A DNA stretch of 35,903 nucleotides from an uncultured Brachyspira sp. Its GTDB lineage: Bacteria > Spirochaetota > Brachyspiria > Brachyspirales > Brachyspiraceae. The stretch is from contig NZ_CALXRM010000030.1 in assembly GCF_944390845.1 (NCBI RefSeq), forward strand, positions 1 through 35,903, written 5' to 3'. The position numbers and the translations under genes are program-made. The notes beneath the pieces were generated by a model. The model did not search any database, was not told the DNA's origin, and was given only the letters and a program-made list of their open reading frames with translations. Each line of letters starts with the position of its first letter. Positions within the stretch are counted from its first letter, which is position 1. Positions 26,049 through 34,399 of the stretch are shown here, piece after piece.

Positions 26049-26222
26049 ATGAAGACAATTAAAATCTTTGGAAAAAACAGAGAAGAAATTGAGAAACAAG
26101 CTAGAGACAAATACGGCGAAAGCTATTTTATCATTAGCGTTAGAGAAAGCAAAAGGAAGAATATTTTTGGTATGACAAAGAAAGAGTTTGAAGTTTCTAT
26201 CGGTATTTTAGAGCAATATTAA
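26049..26222 (+). CDS. 57-residue FlhF N-domain paralogue
   Basis: A small open frame, ATG to TAA, has a good ribosome site (GGAG 26038-26041, 7 nt before ATG). The product resembles the first 55 residues of FlhF encoded just downstream. Both have an early I-x-x-x-GK, then AR-x-[KE]-YG, F-[IV]-I-[IL]-[ST], a glycine turn (NIFGM against GFLGLGM) and K-x-E-x-E-[VL]-x-I. It ends where the FlhF linker begins, with no GTPase domain. This N-terminal module also resembles the Jag-N fold. Coding signs are the ribosome site, the frame fit in the operon and the homology. A role with or against FlhF is inferred only. Confidence 0.75.
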   Translation: MKTIKIFGKNREEIEKQARDKYGESYFIISVRESKRKNIFGMTKKEFEVSIGILEQY

Positions 26223-26269
26223 TTAGGTGATTATTTAGGGAGTTTTAAGATGATTAGAGGAGAAATAAA

Positions 26270-28303
26270 ATGGTAGATATACGTACTATTAGAGGGAAGG
26301 ATAAGACTGATGCTTTTGCTAAAGCTAGGGTTGAGTATGGCGGAAATTTTGTTATCTTGACCAGTAAAGATGTTAAAGTAGGCGGTTTTTTAGGTTTAGG
26401 TATGAAAACTGAACATGAACTTAGAATAATGCTTAATAACTCTATATACGATAGAAAAAATAATGCATCGGAAGAAAAAACTTCATATTCTAGTGAAGAA
26501 GAAGATGATGATGAAATGCATAGAAATAAACTTCTAAGCGATAGAATAGAGATGAAAAAACATGCTACTGAAACAATTGATGCTAGTGAAATGGCTGATA
26601 GAATAGTTGCAGTTACTAAAGCTTTAAAAGAAGCTTCAAGAGAAAGAAATGCTAATAAAGTAACTAATAATTCTTCTAGTGCAGCAACAACAGTTCCTAC
26701 ATCAGATAAATTTGAAGATGATAATAGAGATAACTTCAGAGATAGTTTAAGGGATAGTTTTAGAGAAAATAATAATGTTAGAGATAATAATATCAGAGAA
26801 AACATTAGTGAAGATATTATGAATGAAACATTAGAACCTACAGTTAATAATTCTAATTCTTATACTGAAGAAAAGAGAGAAATTGTTAGAGAAAGAAATA
26901 CTAATACAGATGGTTTTAGTCCTTTACCTCATTTTAATAATTATCCATATTCTAATTCAAATTTTGCTGGCTCCTCATTTAATAATATGAGAGGCTCGAT
27001 GTTGTCTGACTATTCATCAAATAATGGTTTTTCTCCAATAAATAATTATAGCAATTTTTCTGCTAATAATAATAGTTTTATGAATACTATGAATAACAAT
27101 AATAATATGGGTGGTTTTAATAGTAATGTTATACCTAATCATATAAATAGTTCTAGTAATAAAAACAATAATGCTATTGATGACAATGTTAAGAAAATGG
27201 TTCAAGAGCAGATAAGAGATATGGTTAAAGAATATTTGGAAGGCAGTTTCCCAAATATAAATAAAAATCATAATACTGCTTCAAATACAACTCAAAGTAA
27301 TAATAACAATAGCAGAAATACAAATACATTAGTAAATCATGAATATGAAGATGAAGAAATAAATAATGCTCTTGAAGAAATAAAAGAGTATAGAGAAGAA
27401 AATAATCTTACAAGAGAAAAGAAAACTAACATTAGAGATTATTTTGAAAATCCTGATAATGAAGAACATGATGAGGAAAATAATGAAGAAAGCTCTGATA
27501 TGAACATTGCTGATGGTATGGAGGAGAGCTTCAATTATTTAAGAGATAGAGAATTCCCAGAAGAAGTTTTATTAGATTTAAGAGAATATTTACTTACATC
27601 TAGTAATGCAAGATTTTTCCAATCTAAAGATGTAATTAGAGAAGAAGTTGAGAAATATTTCTCAGATAAATTAATGCTTGCTAATGGTATAGAAATAGGT
27701 GCTAAGAAAAAAATAATAGTATTTGTTGGACCTACTGGTGTTGGCAAAACTACAACTATACCAAAAATAGCAGCTCAATATATGAAGTCTGGTAAGAAAG
27801 TTTCATTTGTTACAATAGATAATTACAGAATAGCGGCAGTTGATCAGCTTCAAAGATATGCTAGTATAATGAAAGTACCATTTACAAGTGCAAGTACTCC
27901 TGAAGCTTTAAGAGCTGAAATAAGAAAACTTGACAATTCTTCGCTTTTATTTATTGATACTATGGGACGTTCTCCAAAAAGTGCAGAAGAAATAGTGGCT
28001 ATGTCAAAATATTTCACAACAGTTGGAAGATTTGATATGGATATTCAGCTTGTTATGAGTGCCACTGCTAAATATAAAGATGCTGTAAAAATAATGAATG
28101 GTTTCAAACCAACAAATTATAAAGGTATCATATTAACAAAAGTTGATGAAACAGATTATTTAGCTTCTTCAATTTGTGCTATAACTAGAAAGAAATTGCC
28201 TATTACTTATATAACTTATGGTCAAGGTGTACCTAAAGATATATCTACAGCCAAAAAATATGGTTATAAAATAATGGAAGGCTTATTTGGTTCTTCAAAA
28301 TAA
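26270..28303 (+). CDS. flhF: Flagellar SRP-like GTPase FlhF with long Asn-rich linker
   Basis: FlhF is a membrane-associated GTPase that sets where and how many flagella form. At 677 residues it is far longer than the usual 350-450. Residues 1-55 are the N-terminal module, with GFLGLGMKTEHEL. Residues 60-410 are low-complexity, rich in Asn, Ser and acidic residues. They include short R-[DE]-[NS] repeats (152-178), Asn runs (274-279, 344-347) and a helical patch at 305-325. The N domain (about 425-475) and GTPase follow, with P-loop [10 protein letters not shown] (487-496), DTMGR (563-567) and TKVDE (623-627), all intact. AGGAG before the ATG sets the start. flhG follows 31 nt downstream, as in other bacteria. 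Confidence 0.95.
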   Translation: MVDIRTIRGKDKTDAFAKARVEYGGNFVILTSKDVKVGGFLGLGMKTEHELRIMLNNSIYDRKNNASEEKTSYSSEEEDDDEMHRNKLLSDRIEMKKHATETIDASEMADRIVAVTKALKEASRERNANKVTNNSSSAATTVPTSDKFEDDNRDNFRDSLRDSFRENNNVRDNNIRENISEDIMNETLEPTVNNSNSYTEEKREIVRERNTNTDGFSPLPHFNNYPYSNSNFAGSSFNNMRGSMLSDYSSNNGFSPINNYSNFSANNNSFMNTMNNNNNMGGFNSNVIPNHINSSSNKNNNAIDDNVKKMVQEQIRDMVKEYLEGSFPNINKNHNTASNTTQSNNNNSRNTNTLVNHEYEDEEINNALEEIKEYREENNLTREKKTNIRDYFENPDNEEHDEENNEESSDMNIADGMEESFNYLRDREFPEEVLLDLREYLLTSSNARFFQSKDVIREEVEKYFSDKLMLANGIEIGAKKKIIVFVGPTGVGKTTTIPKIAAQYMKSGKKVSFVTIDNYRIAAVDQLQRYASIMKVPFTSASTPEALRAEIRKLDNSSLLFIDTMGRSPKSAEEIVAMSKYFTTVGRFDMDIQLVMSATAKYKDAVKIMNGFKPTNYKGIILTKVDETDYLASSICAITRKKLPITYITYGQGVPKDISTAKKYGYKIMEGLFGSSK

Positions 28304-28334
28304 ATAATTAATTATAGGAAATAAAAGATATATT

Positions 28335-29198
28335 ATGAAAGATCAAGCAGATGAATTAAGAAAGATGATGGGACTTAAAGACAGACGTCCCCAACGTATA
28401 ATTAGTATTGCCAGCGGTAAAGGTGGAGTAGGTAAAACTAACATAGCTATTAACTTGTCTATAGCATTGCAGCAATTAGGTCAGAATGTACTTTTGATAG
28501 ATGCAGATCTTGGACTTGGTAATGTTAATGTAATACTTGGAAATATGCCTGAGTATAACCTTTATCATGTTATAAAAGGTGTTAAGAAATTGCATGAAGT
28601 TGTACTTGAAACAGATTATGGTATTAGATATATTGCAGGGGCTTCTGGTTTTTCTTCTTTAGCAAATCTTTCTGGTAGAGCTTTGACTAAATTAGTAAAC
28701 AGCATGGATTCTTTGAATGATGCTGATATTATCATAGTAGATACTGGTGCAGGAATATCAGATACAGTTTTATATTTTCTTCTTTCTTCAGATGAAAGTA
28801 TAGTTGTTACAACTCCTGAACTTACTGCTATACTTGATGCTTATGGTGTAATTAAATCTATTGCTCCTGAAGATGCTAATGCTGATATAAAAATATTAGT
28901 TAATAGAGTTACAAAAGCTTCTGAAGGAAAAGAAGTTGGCGATAAAATTATTATGACAAGTAAAAAGTATTTAGATATGGATGTTAAATATTTAGGACAT
29001 GTTTTTGAAGATAAAACAATTCCTTACGCTGTTTCTCAGCAGCTTCCTTTTTATCAATATGATAATAAATGCCATGCATCTATGTCTATATATAATATAG
29101 CTAAAAAAATTATTGATATGGAATATGATGATGACAGAGAAGTGAAAGGATTAGGCGGATTTATGGAATCACTTCTATCTTTTGTTAGTAAAAAGTAA
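28335..29198 (+). CDS. flhG: MinD-like ATPase FlhG (FleN/YlxH)
   Basis: FlhG is the ParA/MinD-type ATPase that restrains FlhF and so limits flagellar number. The 287-residue protein has the deviant Walker A KGGVGKT (29-35), preceded by a basic N-terminal stretch with DELRKMMG. In FlhG this region holds the DQA(x)xLR motif that stimulates the FlhF GTPase (here DQADELR, residues 3-9). Switch motifs DADLGLGNVN and DTGAGISD follow, and an amphipathic C-terminal helix (MESLLSFVSKK) could bind membrane. The motif and gene order make FlhG more likely than MinD itself. Confidence 0.95.
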   Translation: MKDQADELRKMMGLKDRRPQRIISIASGKGGVGKTNIAINLSIALQQLGQNVLLIDADLGLGNVNVILGNMPEYNLYHVIKGVKKLHEVVLETDYGIRYIAGASGFSSLANLSGRALTKLVNSMDSLNDADIIIVDTGAGISDTVLYFLLSSDESIVVTTPELTAILDAYGVIKSIAPEDANADIKILVNRVTKASEGKEVGDKIIMTSKKYLDMDVKYLGHVFEDKTIPYAVSQQLPFYQYDNKCHASMSIYNIAKKIIDMEYDDDREVKGLGGFMESLLSFVSKK

Positions 29199-29230
29199 TT
29201 TAATACTTTGATATTTATTAGAGGTAATTT

Positions 29231-29872
29231 ATGAATAATATACTTGAAAAAGTGAAACAACATTTTTCTTCTAACTTTGGAAAATTAGGAGCTATTATAA
29301 CTGGTTTATCATTTATTATAACTCTTTTGTTATCAATATCTTTTAAAAATAGAGTTGATGTTTCCATTTTGAAAGCAATAATTTCAGCTATTTTAACACT
29401 TGTAATATTGTTTGTACTTGGAATTATATTGAAAAAATATTTAGGTGATGTAATAGATGAATCAACAATGAGTTCCAATTCAGATATAGATTATAATGCT
29501 ATAGATGATAATAGCGGTTTTGTAGGAGAGGTTAATAATGATAATACTGCTCCTGCAGTAAATGATGATACTCCTATATTTACACCGGATTTGAGTAATA
29601 TAGAAAATATAGGAAAAGGAGCTCCAAAACCTGTTAATGTTGATAAAAAAAGTAAAGTAGATTATCATAGTTCAGGTGATGATATAGGTGATATAGTATT
29701 TGGAAGTTCTAATACATCATCAGCATCAAATTACACTACAAAAAGTACTATGTTTCCAGATAAGAAGATTGATAATGAAGAAATGGTAAAAGAAGCACAG
29801 GAAGATCCTGAAAAAGTTGCTAAGGCTGTTAGAACAATGATAGCTAAAGATGAAAAAAGCGACAATAAATAA
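29231..29872 (+). CDS. Two-span membrane protein of the motility operon
   Basis: The 213-residue protein has two membrane spans (about 20-37 and 47-68) and a long acidic, Ser/Asn-rich cytosolic region (75-185). It ends in a short predicted helix, EDPEKVAKAVRTMIAKDE (191-208). That tail resembles the C-terminus of the MS-ring protein FliF, which binds FliG and has the pattern 'dp..vA.vir.wm..d'. The rest does not look like FliF. It lies between flhG and the sigma factor, each gap under 70 nt, so it is co-transcribed with them. I recall an uncharacterised gene at this position in other spirochaete motility operons, but cannot confirm orthology. Confidence 0.65.
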   Translation: MNNILEKVKQHFSSNFGKLGAIITGLSFIITLLLSISFKNRVDVSILKAIISAILTLVILFVLGIILKKYLGDVIDESTMSSNSDIDYNAIDDNSGFVGEVNNDNTAPAVNDDTPIFTPDLSNIENIGKGAPKPVNVDKKSKVDYHSSGDDIGDIVFGSSNTSSASNYTTKSTMFPDKKIDNEEMVKEAQEDPEKVAKAVRTMIAKDEKSDNK

Positions 29873-29936
29873 ATGATGCAATTAAGATGCAATAAATAAA
29901 ATATATAGCAAAAATTAATAACTAGAGTGAATTATT

Positions 29937-30749
29937 ATGAAGATGAATAAAAAAGATAAAATACCAAATATTACTAATGATAATGAACAGGAATATTGGC
30001 AAGAGTTTAAAAATACTCAATCCCCTTATATCAGAGAGGCTTTAATTATTAAATATTCTCCATTAGTAAAGTATGTGGCAAGTAAAATATCTGTTAATAT
30101 GGGTTCTCATAAGCATATTGAATTTCAGGATTTAGTAGGTTTTGGTTCTTTTGGGCTTATGGACGCTATTGATAAGTATAACCCTAATAGAGATATTAAA
30201 TTTAAAACTTATGCTGTTACTAGGATAAGAGGTGCTATATATGATGAACTTAGGAAATTAGACTATCTTCCCAGATCTATACGTAAAGATGTAAAGGAAA
30301 TAGAAAAAGCTAGAGAAATATTAGAGGCAAGACTAAGCAGAAATATTAAACCGCAGGAGATAGCTGATATGCTTGGAATACCTATTAGCAAATATAATGA
30401 AACTATGAAAAGATATATAGAGGCTTCACCTACATCTTTAAGTGATGTTTGGTATGTAGGTGATGATTCTGATGAAATATCTGTGATAGATACATTAAAA
30501 TCTAATGATAAAACTAACCCTGAATATTTAGCAGAGAGAGAAGATGTTAAAAATAAAATAGTAGCTGCTTTAAAAGAACTTCCAGAAAAGGAAAAGCAAG
30601 TACTTATATTATATTATTACGATGATCTTACATTAAAGGAAATTGGTAAGGTTTTAGAGGTTTCTGAAAGCAGAATATCTCAATTGCATACCAAAGCTAT
30701 ACAGCAGTTAAGATATAGTCTTTCAGAGATAAAAAAACAATTATTATAA
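29937..30749 (+). CDS. fliA: RNA polymerase sigma-28 factor (FliA/WhiG)
   Basis: This 270-residue alternative sigma factor directs late flagellar and chemotaxis genes. Region 2 reads LVKYVASKI, DLVGFGSFGLMDAIDKYNP and KFKTYAVTRIRGAIYDELR. Region 3 follows with PRSIRKDVKEIEKA. Region 4.2 has the helix-turn-helix LTLKEIGKVLEVSESRISQLHTKAIQQLR. The lack of a region 1 and the RGAIYDELRKLDYLPRS run place it in the FliA/WhiG group rather than RpoD or SigB. AGAGTGA 6 nt before ATG sets the start. No anti-sigma FlgM is adjacent. Confidence 0.95.
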   Translation: MKMNKKDKIPNITNDNEQEYWQEFKNTQSPYIREALIIKYSPLVKYVASKISVNMGSHKHIEFQDLVGFGSFGLMDAIDKYNPNRDIKFKTYAVTRIRGAIYDELRKLDYLPRSIRKDVKEIEKAREILEARLSRNIKPQEIADMLGIPISKYNETMKRYIEASPTSLSDVWYVGDDSDEISVIDTLKSNDKTNPEYLAEREDVKNKIVAALKELPEKEKQVLILYYYDDLTLKEIGKVLEVSESRISQLHTKAIQQLRYSLSEIKKQLL

Positions 30750-30763
30750 AATAGGTGATTTGT

Positions 30764-32743
30764 ATGAATGAATTAAAAAGAAAAATATTGCAAAGCGATT
30801 TTTATAAAGAAGTTTATAATAATAAGAACACTCGTTCAGTTGAATTGTCAGTGGAGTCTTTGGAACGCGGAATGCAGGAAGCTGCTGCTATATTCCAATG
30901 TCCAATTTATGAATTAACTTATAAAGTTTTAGAAGAAGGAAGTAAAGGATTTTTTAATATAGGTGCTAAACCTTTTTTAATTAGATACACTCATATCACT
31001 TATGATAAATCTAATATAGGTATGGGACAAGGGGCAGACTATACTATTGGAACATCTGGCGATAGTTCACAAAATAAAGTTATATTCAATAAAGATACAG
31101 ATGTAGTTGTTAGAGTAAAACGCGATGGTGTATTCTTAAAAGTTGTACCTCCTACAGCCGATGGTAAGAGAATTGAGGATATGACCATTGTAGAGGAAAA
31201 ACTTATAGATGCAGGTATTAAAGAATATGATTCACATTTAGCTAAAAAAATGCTTCATGAACAAACAGGAAAATATGAAAAAATTGCTGAATGGGATATA
31301 AGCAGATCTGGAAATAATGCTAAGATAAGTTACAGTATTAGTGATGATAAAATGCGTGCTTATGTTACTGTAACTAAGCCTAATAAAGGCGGAAGAGAAA
31401 TGGATTTGCAGGACGTAAAAGAAATAATGGAAAACTGCGGTATTACATTTGGATTCCAAGAAGAAAATGTTACTAAATGTTTAGAAGAAGGTACTTTTAA
31501 TATTCCTATATTATCTGCTGAAGGACGTCCTCCTGTAAACGGACAAAATGCTAAAATAGAATATTTAGTTAATGTTAATAAAAAAGTTATACCTAAATAT
31601 ATTGGAGAAGATCAAAGTATTGACTATAAAGATTTAAGTATAGTTGAGAACGTTGTAGAAGGTCAAAAATTAGCTAAAAAAATTCCTGCTACAGATGGTG
31701 AGATAGGAAGAACTGTACTTGGTGTTAAAATAGAAACTAAGGCTGGAAAAGATATTGATATTAAAGAAGTATTAGGTGATAATGTTGAAATGTCTGATGA
31801 TGGTGAATATATATTATCTACTATAAACGGACAAGTAGTTCTTAGAGGAAAATCACTTAATGTTGAACCAATATTTGAAGTTTCTGGAGATGTTGGACCT
31901 GAAACAGGAAATATTAACTTTATTGGAAGTGTATTAGTTAAAGGAAGTGTTAATGATAACTATTCAATAAAAGCTGAAGGTAATATTGATGTTCATGGTA
32001 CAGTTGGTAAATGTGATCTTGAAGCTAAGGGTGATATTATGGTTAAACTTGGTATTCAAGGAAATGAAAATAGTGTTGTAAAAGCTGGCGGAGATGTTAT
32101 TGCTAAATTTATACAATTCTCCAATGTTCAAGCTGGAAATAATGTTGTTGTTACAGAAGCAATACTTAACTCTAATATTGATTCTGATAACAGAATTATA
32201 CTTATAGGTAAGAGAGCTTCTGCAAGCGGCGGAAGACTTAGAGCTTTAAGAGAAGTTAATGGTAAAGTTTTAGGTTCTCAGGCTGGTACTAGAACATTGA
32301 TAGAAACAGGAATTAGCCCAGCTAAAAGACGTACTATCGATGATTTAGATAAAGAAAAAGAAGAATTAGATAATTCAATAGAAGAAACAGAAAGAAATAT
32401 TAAATCTTTGGAACAAGCTGCTAAACTTAAAAAGCTTGATGATGAGAAAAAAGAACAATTACAAAGTTATAAAGAACAATTGGAACAAGCAAGCAGTAGA
32501 AGAGAAGAAGTTGTTTTAGAAAGAGAAGCTTTAACTCAAACTATTGAAGTAGAAAAAGTAGAATCTACAATAAGTGCTGGTAAAGAAATGCTTCCAGGTG
32601 TTCAATTGACTATAGGAAGTGCTGAATTTACTATAAGACAAAGTTATAAGTCTATAACATTCTTTGAAGAAAATGGTATGATACAGACTGAGAAATATAG
32701 AGGAGAACCTAAAAACGATAAAAAACAAGATGATGAAGAATAA
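30764..32743 (+). CDS. FapA-like (DUF342) protein with Jag-N module
   Basis: The start is taken at ATG 30764 (659 residues), with AGGTGA 5 nt upstream; the GTG at 30755 overlaps that site. Residues 23-75 resemble a Jag-N module (VLEEGSKGFFNIGAKPFLIRY). The FapA/DUF342 region follows, with a repetitive beta-helix at about 365-500 (GDVGPETGNINFIGSVLVKG and similar turns). Then comes a charged coiled coil (about 515-590) and a short C-terminal strand domain. DUF342 proteins of spirochaetes and Firmicutes are little studied; some have been tied to flagellar assembly or polar placement. Its position after the sigma-28 gene supports a motility role. Confidence 0.8.
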   Translation: MNELKRKILQSDFYKEVYNNKNTRSVELSVESLERGMQEAAAIFQCPIYELTYKVLEEGSKGFFNIGAKPFLIRYTHITYDKSNIGMGQGADYTIGTSGDSSQNKVIFNKDTDVVVRVKRDGVFLKVVPPTADGKRIEDMTIVEEKLIDAGIKEYDSHLAKKMLHEQTGKYEKIAEWDISRSGNNAKISYSISDDKMRAYVTVTKPNKGGREMDLQDVKEIMENCGITFGFQEENVTKCLEEGTFNIPILSAEGRPPVNGQNAKIEYLVNVNKKVIPKYIGEDQSIDYKDLSIVENVVEGQKLAKKIPATDGEIGRTVLGVKIETKAGKDIDIKEVLGDNVEMSDDGEYILSTINGQVVLRGKSLNVEPIFEVSGDVGPETGNINFIGSVLVKGSVNDNYSIKAEGNIDVHGTVGKCDLEAKGDIMVKLGIQGNENSVVKAGGDVIAKFIQFSNVQAGNNVVVTEAILNSNIDSDNRIILIGKRASASGGRLRALREVNGKVLGSQAGTRTLIETGISPAKRRTIDDLDKEKEELDNSIEETERNIKSLEQAAKLKKLDDEKKEQLQSYKEQLEQASSRREEVVLEREALTQTIEVEKVESTISAGKEMLPGVQLTIGSAEFTIRQSYKSITFFEENGMIQTEKYRGEPKNDKKQDDEE

Positions 32744-32754
32744 GAGGTTTTTAT

Positions 32755-33720
32755 ATGGCTTTGAAAATAATTGATTTTTATAAAGCAGCTATAAAATGCG
32801 GTATTAATGCAGATCCTAGAGGAAGAATAGTTGTAGAAAAAGAATTGGAAAATATAGAAAAATCTTATGAAAAATTAGATGATAAAAAGAAAGAGTATTT
32901 TGATAAAGATACTCTATTTAATCCTTATGCTGATACAAGAATTTTGAATATTGCAGAAGATAAAAATATAAAGAAAATTTTCTGCGGTATAGATATGCAA
33001 ACACCAGAGCTTTTATTGGCTGACAGGCTTAATGAAAAAAATGAAAATATAGATTTGGTTATAAGTCATCATCCTAATGGTTATGGTTTTGTTAATTTTT
33101 ATGATGTTATAGAAATGCAGTCTGATAAGAATGCATTGCATAATGTACCTATAAATGTTGCAGAAGCTTTAACGAATAAAAGACTTAATGAAGTAAGCAG
33201 ATCTGTTTATGGTGCAAATCATTTTAGAGATGTAAATGCTGCTAAACTTCTTAAATTAAATTATATGTGTATGCATACTGTAGCTGATAATTTTGTTGAA
33301 ACTTTTTTGACTAGAGAGATGGAAGAAAAAAAGCCTACAACATTATCTGAGATAATAGATATTTTATTTGAAATAGAAGAATATAAAATATCTGCTATGC
33401 GCCATAATCCTCCAAAAATATTTAATGGTTCTAATAATTCTAAAGTTGGAAACATTGTTGTTGATATGACAGGAGGTGCTTATTTTGATCCTGCTATGGT
33501 TGATGCCTTATCAAAGGCTGGTATGGGAACATTAATTGTAATGAATATATCTGATAAACTTTTAGATGAGTGTAAGAAACATTATATTAATGTTGTATGT
33601 GCCGGTCATATGGCTAGTGATAGTTTAGGACTTAATTTGTTATTCAAAGCTATAAAAGAAAGAACTAAAGAAGATTTTGATATACTTCCTGCCTCAGGAT
33701 ATATTTTTGTAAATAGATAA
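32755..33720 (+). CDS. NIF3-like metal-binding protein
   Basis: The 321-residue soluble protein matches the NIF3 (DUF34) family: IFCGIDMQTPELL in the middle, the metal-binding LVISHHPNGYG with H105/H106, and the C-terminal partner VCAGHMASDSLGLNLL with H285. NIF3 proteins bind two metal ions. They are often annotated as type 2 GTP cyclohydrolase I, but the true activity is unsettled. Here D289 stands where many members have Glu, and the N-terminus (1-70) is longer than usual. It starts 11 nt after the FapA-like gene with AAGAGG as ribosome site, so it closes the motility transcript with the HAD gene. Confidence 0.8.
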   Translation: MALKIIDFYKAAIKCGINADPRGRIVVEKELENIEKSYEKLDDKKKEYFDKDTLFNPYADTRILNIAEDKNIKKIFCGIDMQTPELLLADRLNEKNENIDLVISHHPNGYGFVNFYDVIEMQSDKNALHNVPINVAEALTNKRLNEVSRSVYGANHFRDVNAAKLLKLNYMCMHTVADNFVETFLTREMEEKKPTTLSEIIDILFEIEEYKISAMRHNPPKIFNGSNNSKVGNIVVDMTGGAYFDPAMVDALSKAGMGTLIVMNISDKLLDECKKHYINVVCAGHMASDSLGLNLLFKAIKERTKEDFDILPASGYIFVNR

Positions 33721-33733
33721 TGTGAGTTGTAAA

Positions 33734-34399
33734 ATGCCTAAATATTATAATATATTATTTGATCTTGATGGTACTATTACTGATTCTGCACCTGGTATAA
33801 TAAATGCAGTTGTATATGGAATTAAAAAAATTAATGAAGTATATAATTTAAAAATAAATATACCAAATGATAAAATATTGAGAAAGTTTATTGGGCCTCC
33901 ATTAGATGTAAGTTTTAGAAAGTATTGCTATGATGATGAAAAATTATCTCTTGAATTTGTGAAATTTTACAGAGAAGATTATAATGGTAACGAAGGATTA
34001 TTTAATTGTACTCTTTATGATGGCATATATGATTTGATTAAGACTTTATCTGAGAACGATTACAGAGTTTTTTTAGTCACTGCAAAACCTAAAGAATCTG
34101 CAGTAAGAATAATAGAACATTTTAATTTAACTGAATTTTTTAATGATTTTTATGCTCCTATACTCGGCGGAAAAATAAAAAATAAATTAGATGTTTTAAA
34201 TGAAGCTATAGAAAAAGGAAACTTTGAAAAATCTAAAACTATAATGATAGGTGATAGAATTGATGATATAGATGCTGCTAAAAATTTAGGAATTGATTCT
34301 ATTGCTGTTAGATATGGTTTTGGCAGTGATGAAGAGTTTAAAAATGCAGTATATATAGCTAATAACACTAAAGAAATATTTGATATATTAAGTAAATAA
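33734..34399 (+). CDS. HAD-family hydrolase, phosphoglycolate phosphatase-like
   Basis: The start at ATG 33734 gives 221 residues and puts MPKYYNILFDLDGTITDS directly at the N-terminus, as in Gph-type phosphatases. An in-frame GTG at 33722 is possible but has no better ribosome site. HAD motifs are complete: nucleophile D10 and acid D12 in DLDGT, LVTAKP as motif II, and IGDRIDDIDAAKNLGI as motif IV. The cap domain is the helical C1 type. The substrate may be phosphoglycolate or another small phosphate ester. It begins 13 nt after the NIF3-like stop; its last 12 bases overlap the 3' end of recO on the other strand. Confidence 0.83.
   Translation: MPKYYNILFDLDGTITDSAPGIINAVVYGIKKINEVYNLKINIPNDKILRKFIGPPLDVSFRKYCYDDEKLSLEFVKFYREDYNGNEGLFNCTLYDGIYDLIKTLSENDYRVFLVTAKPKESAVRIIEHFNLTEFFNDFYAPILGGKIKNKLDVLNEAIEKGNFEKSKTIMIGDRIDDIDAAKNLGIDSIAVRYGFGSDEEFKNAVYIANNTKEIFDILSK

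Noticed and set aside
26254-26805. 183-codon open frame opposite flhF with KLSL repeats
   Set aside because: The repeats mirror the R-[DE]-[NS] repeats of the FlhF linker; no ribosome site or homology.
27040-27330. AAT-rich stretch as a microsatellite or CRISPR-like repeat
   Set aside because: It is in frame within flhF and encodes the Asn-rich linker; there are no regular spacers.
29870-29905. gatgcaatta/gatgcaataa direct repeat before fliA
   Set aside because: Two short AT-rich copies in a 64-bp gap inside an operon; too little to call a regulatory site.
30755-30763. GTG start for the FapA-like gene
   Set aside because: The GTG is part of the AGGTGA ribosome site of the ATG at 30764.
33722-33733. 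GTG start for the HAD hydrolase
   Set aside because: The family N-terminus begins right at the ATG at 33734, and no better ribosome site favours the GTG.
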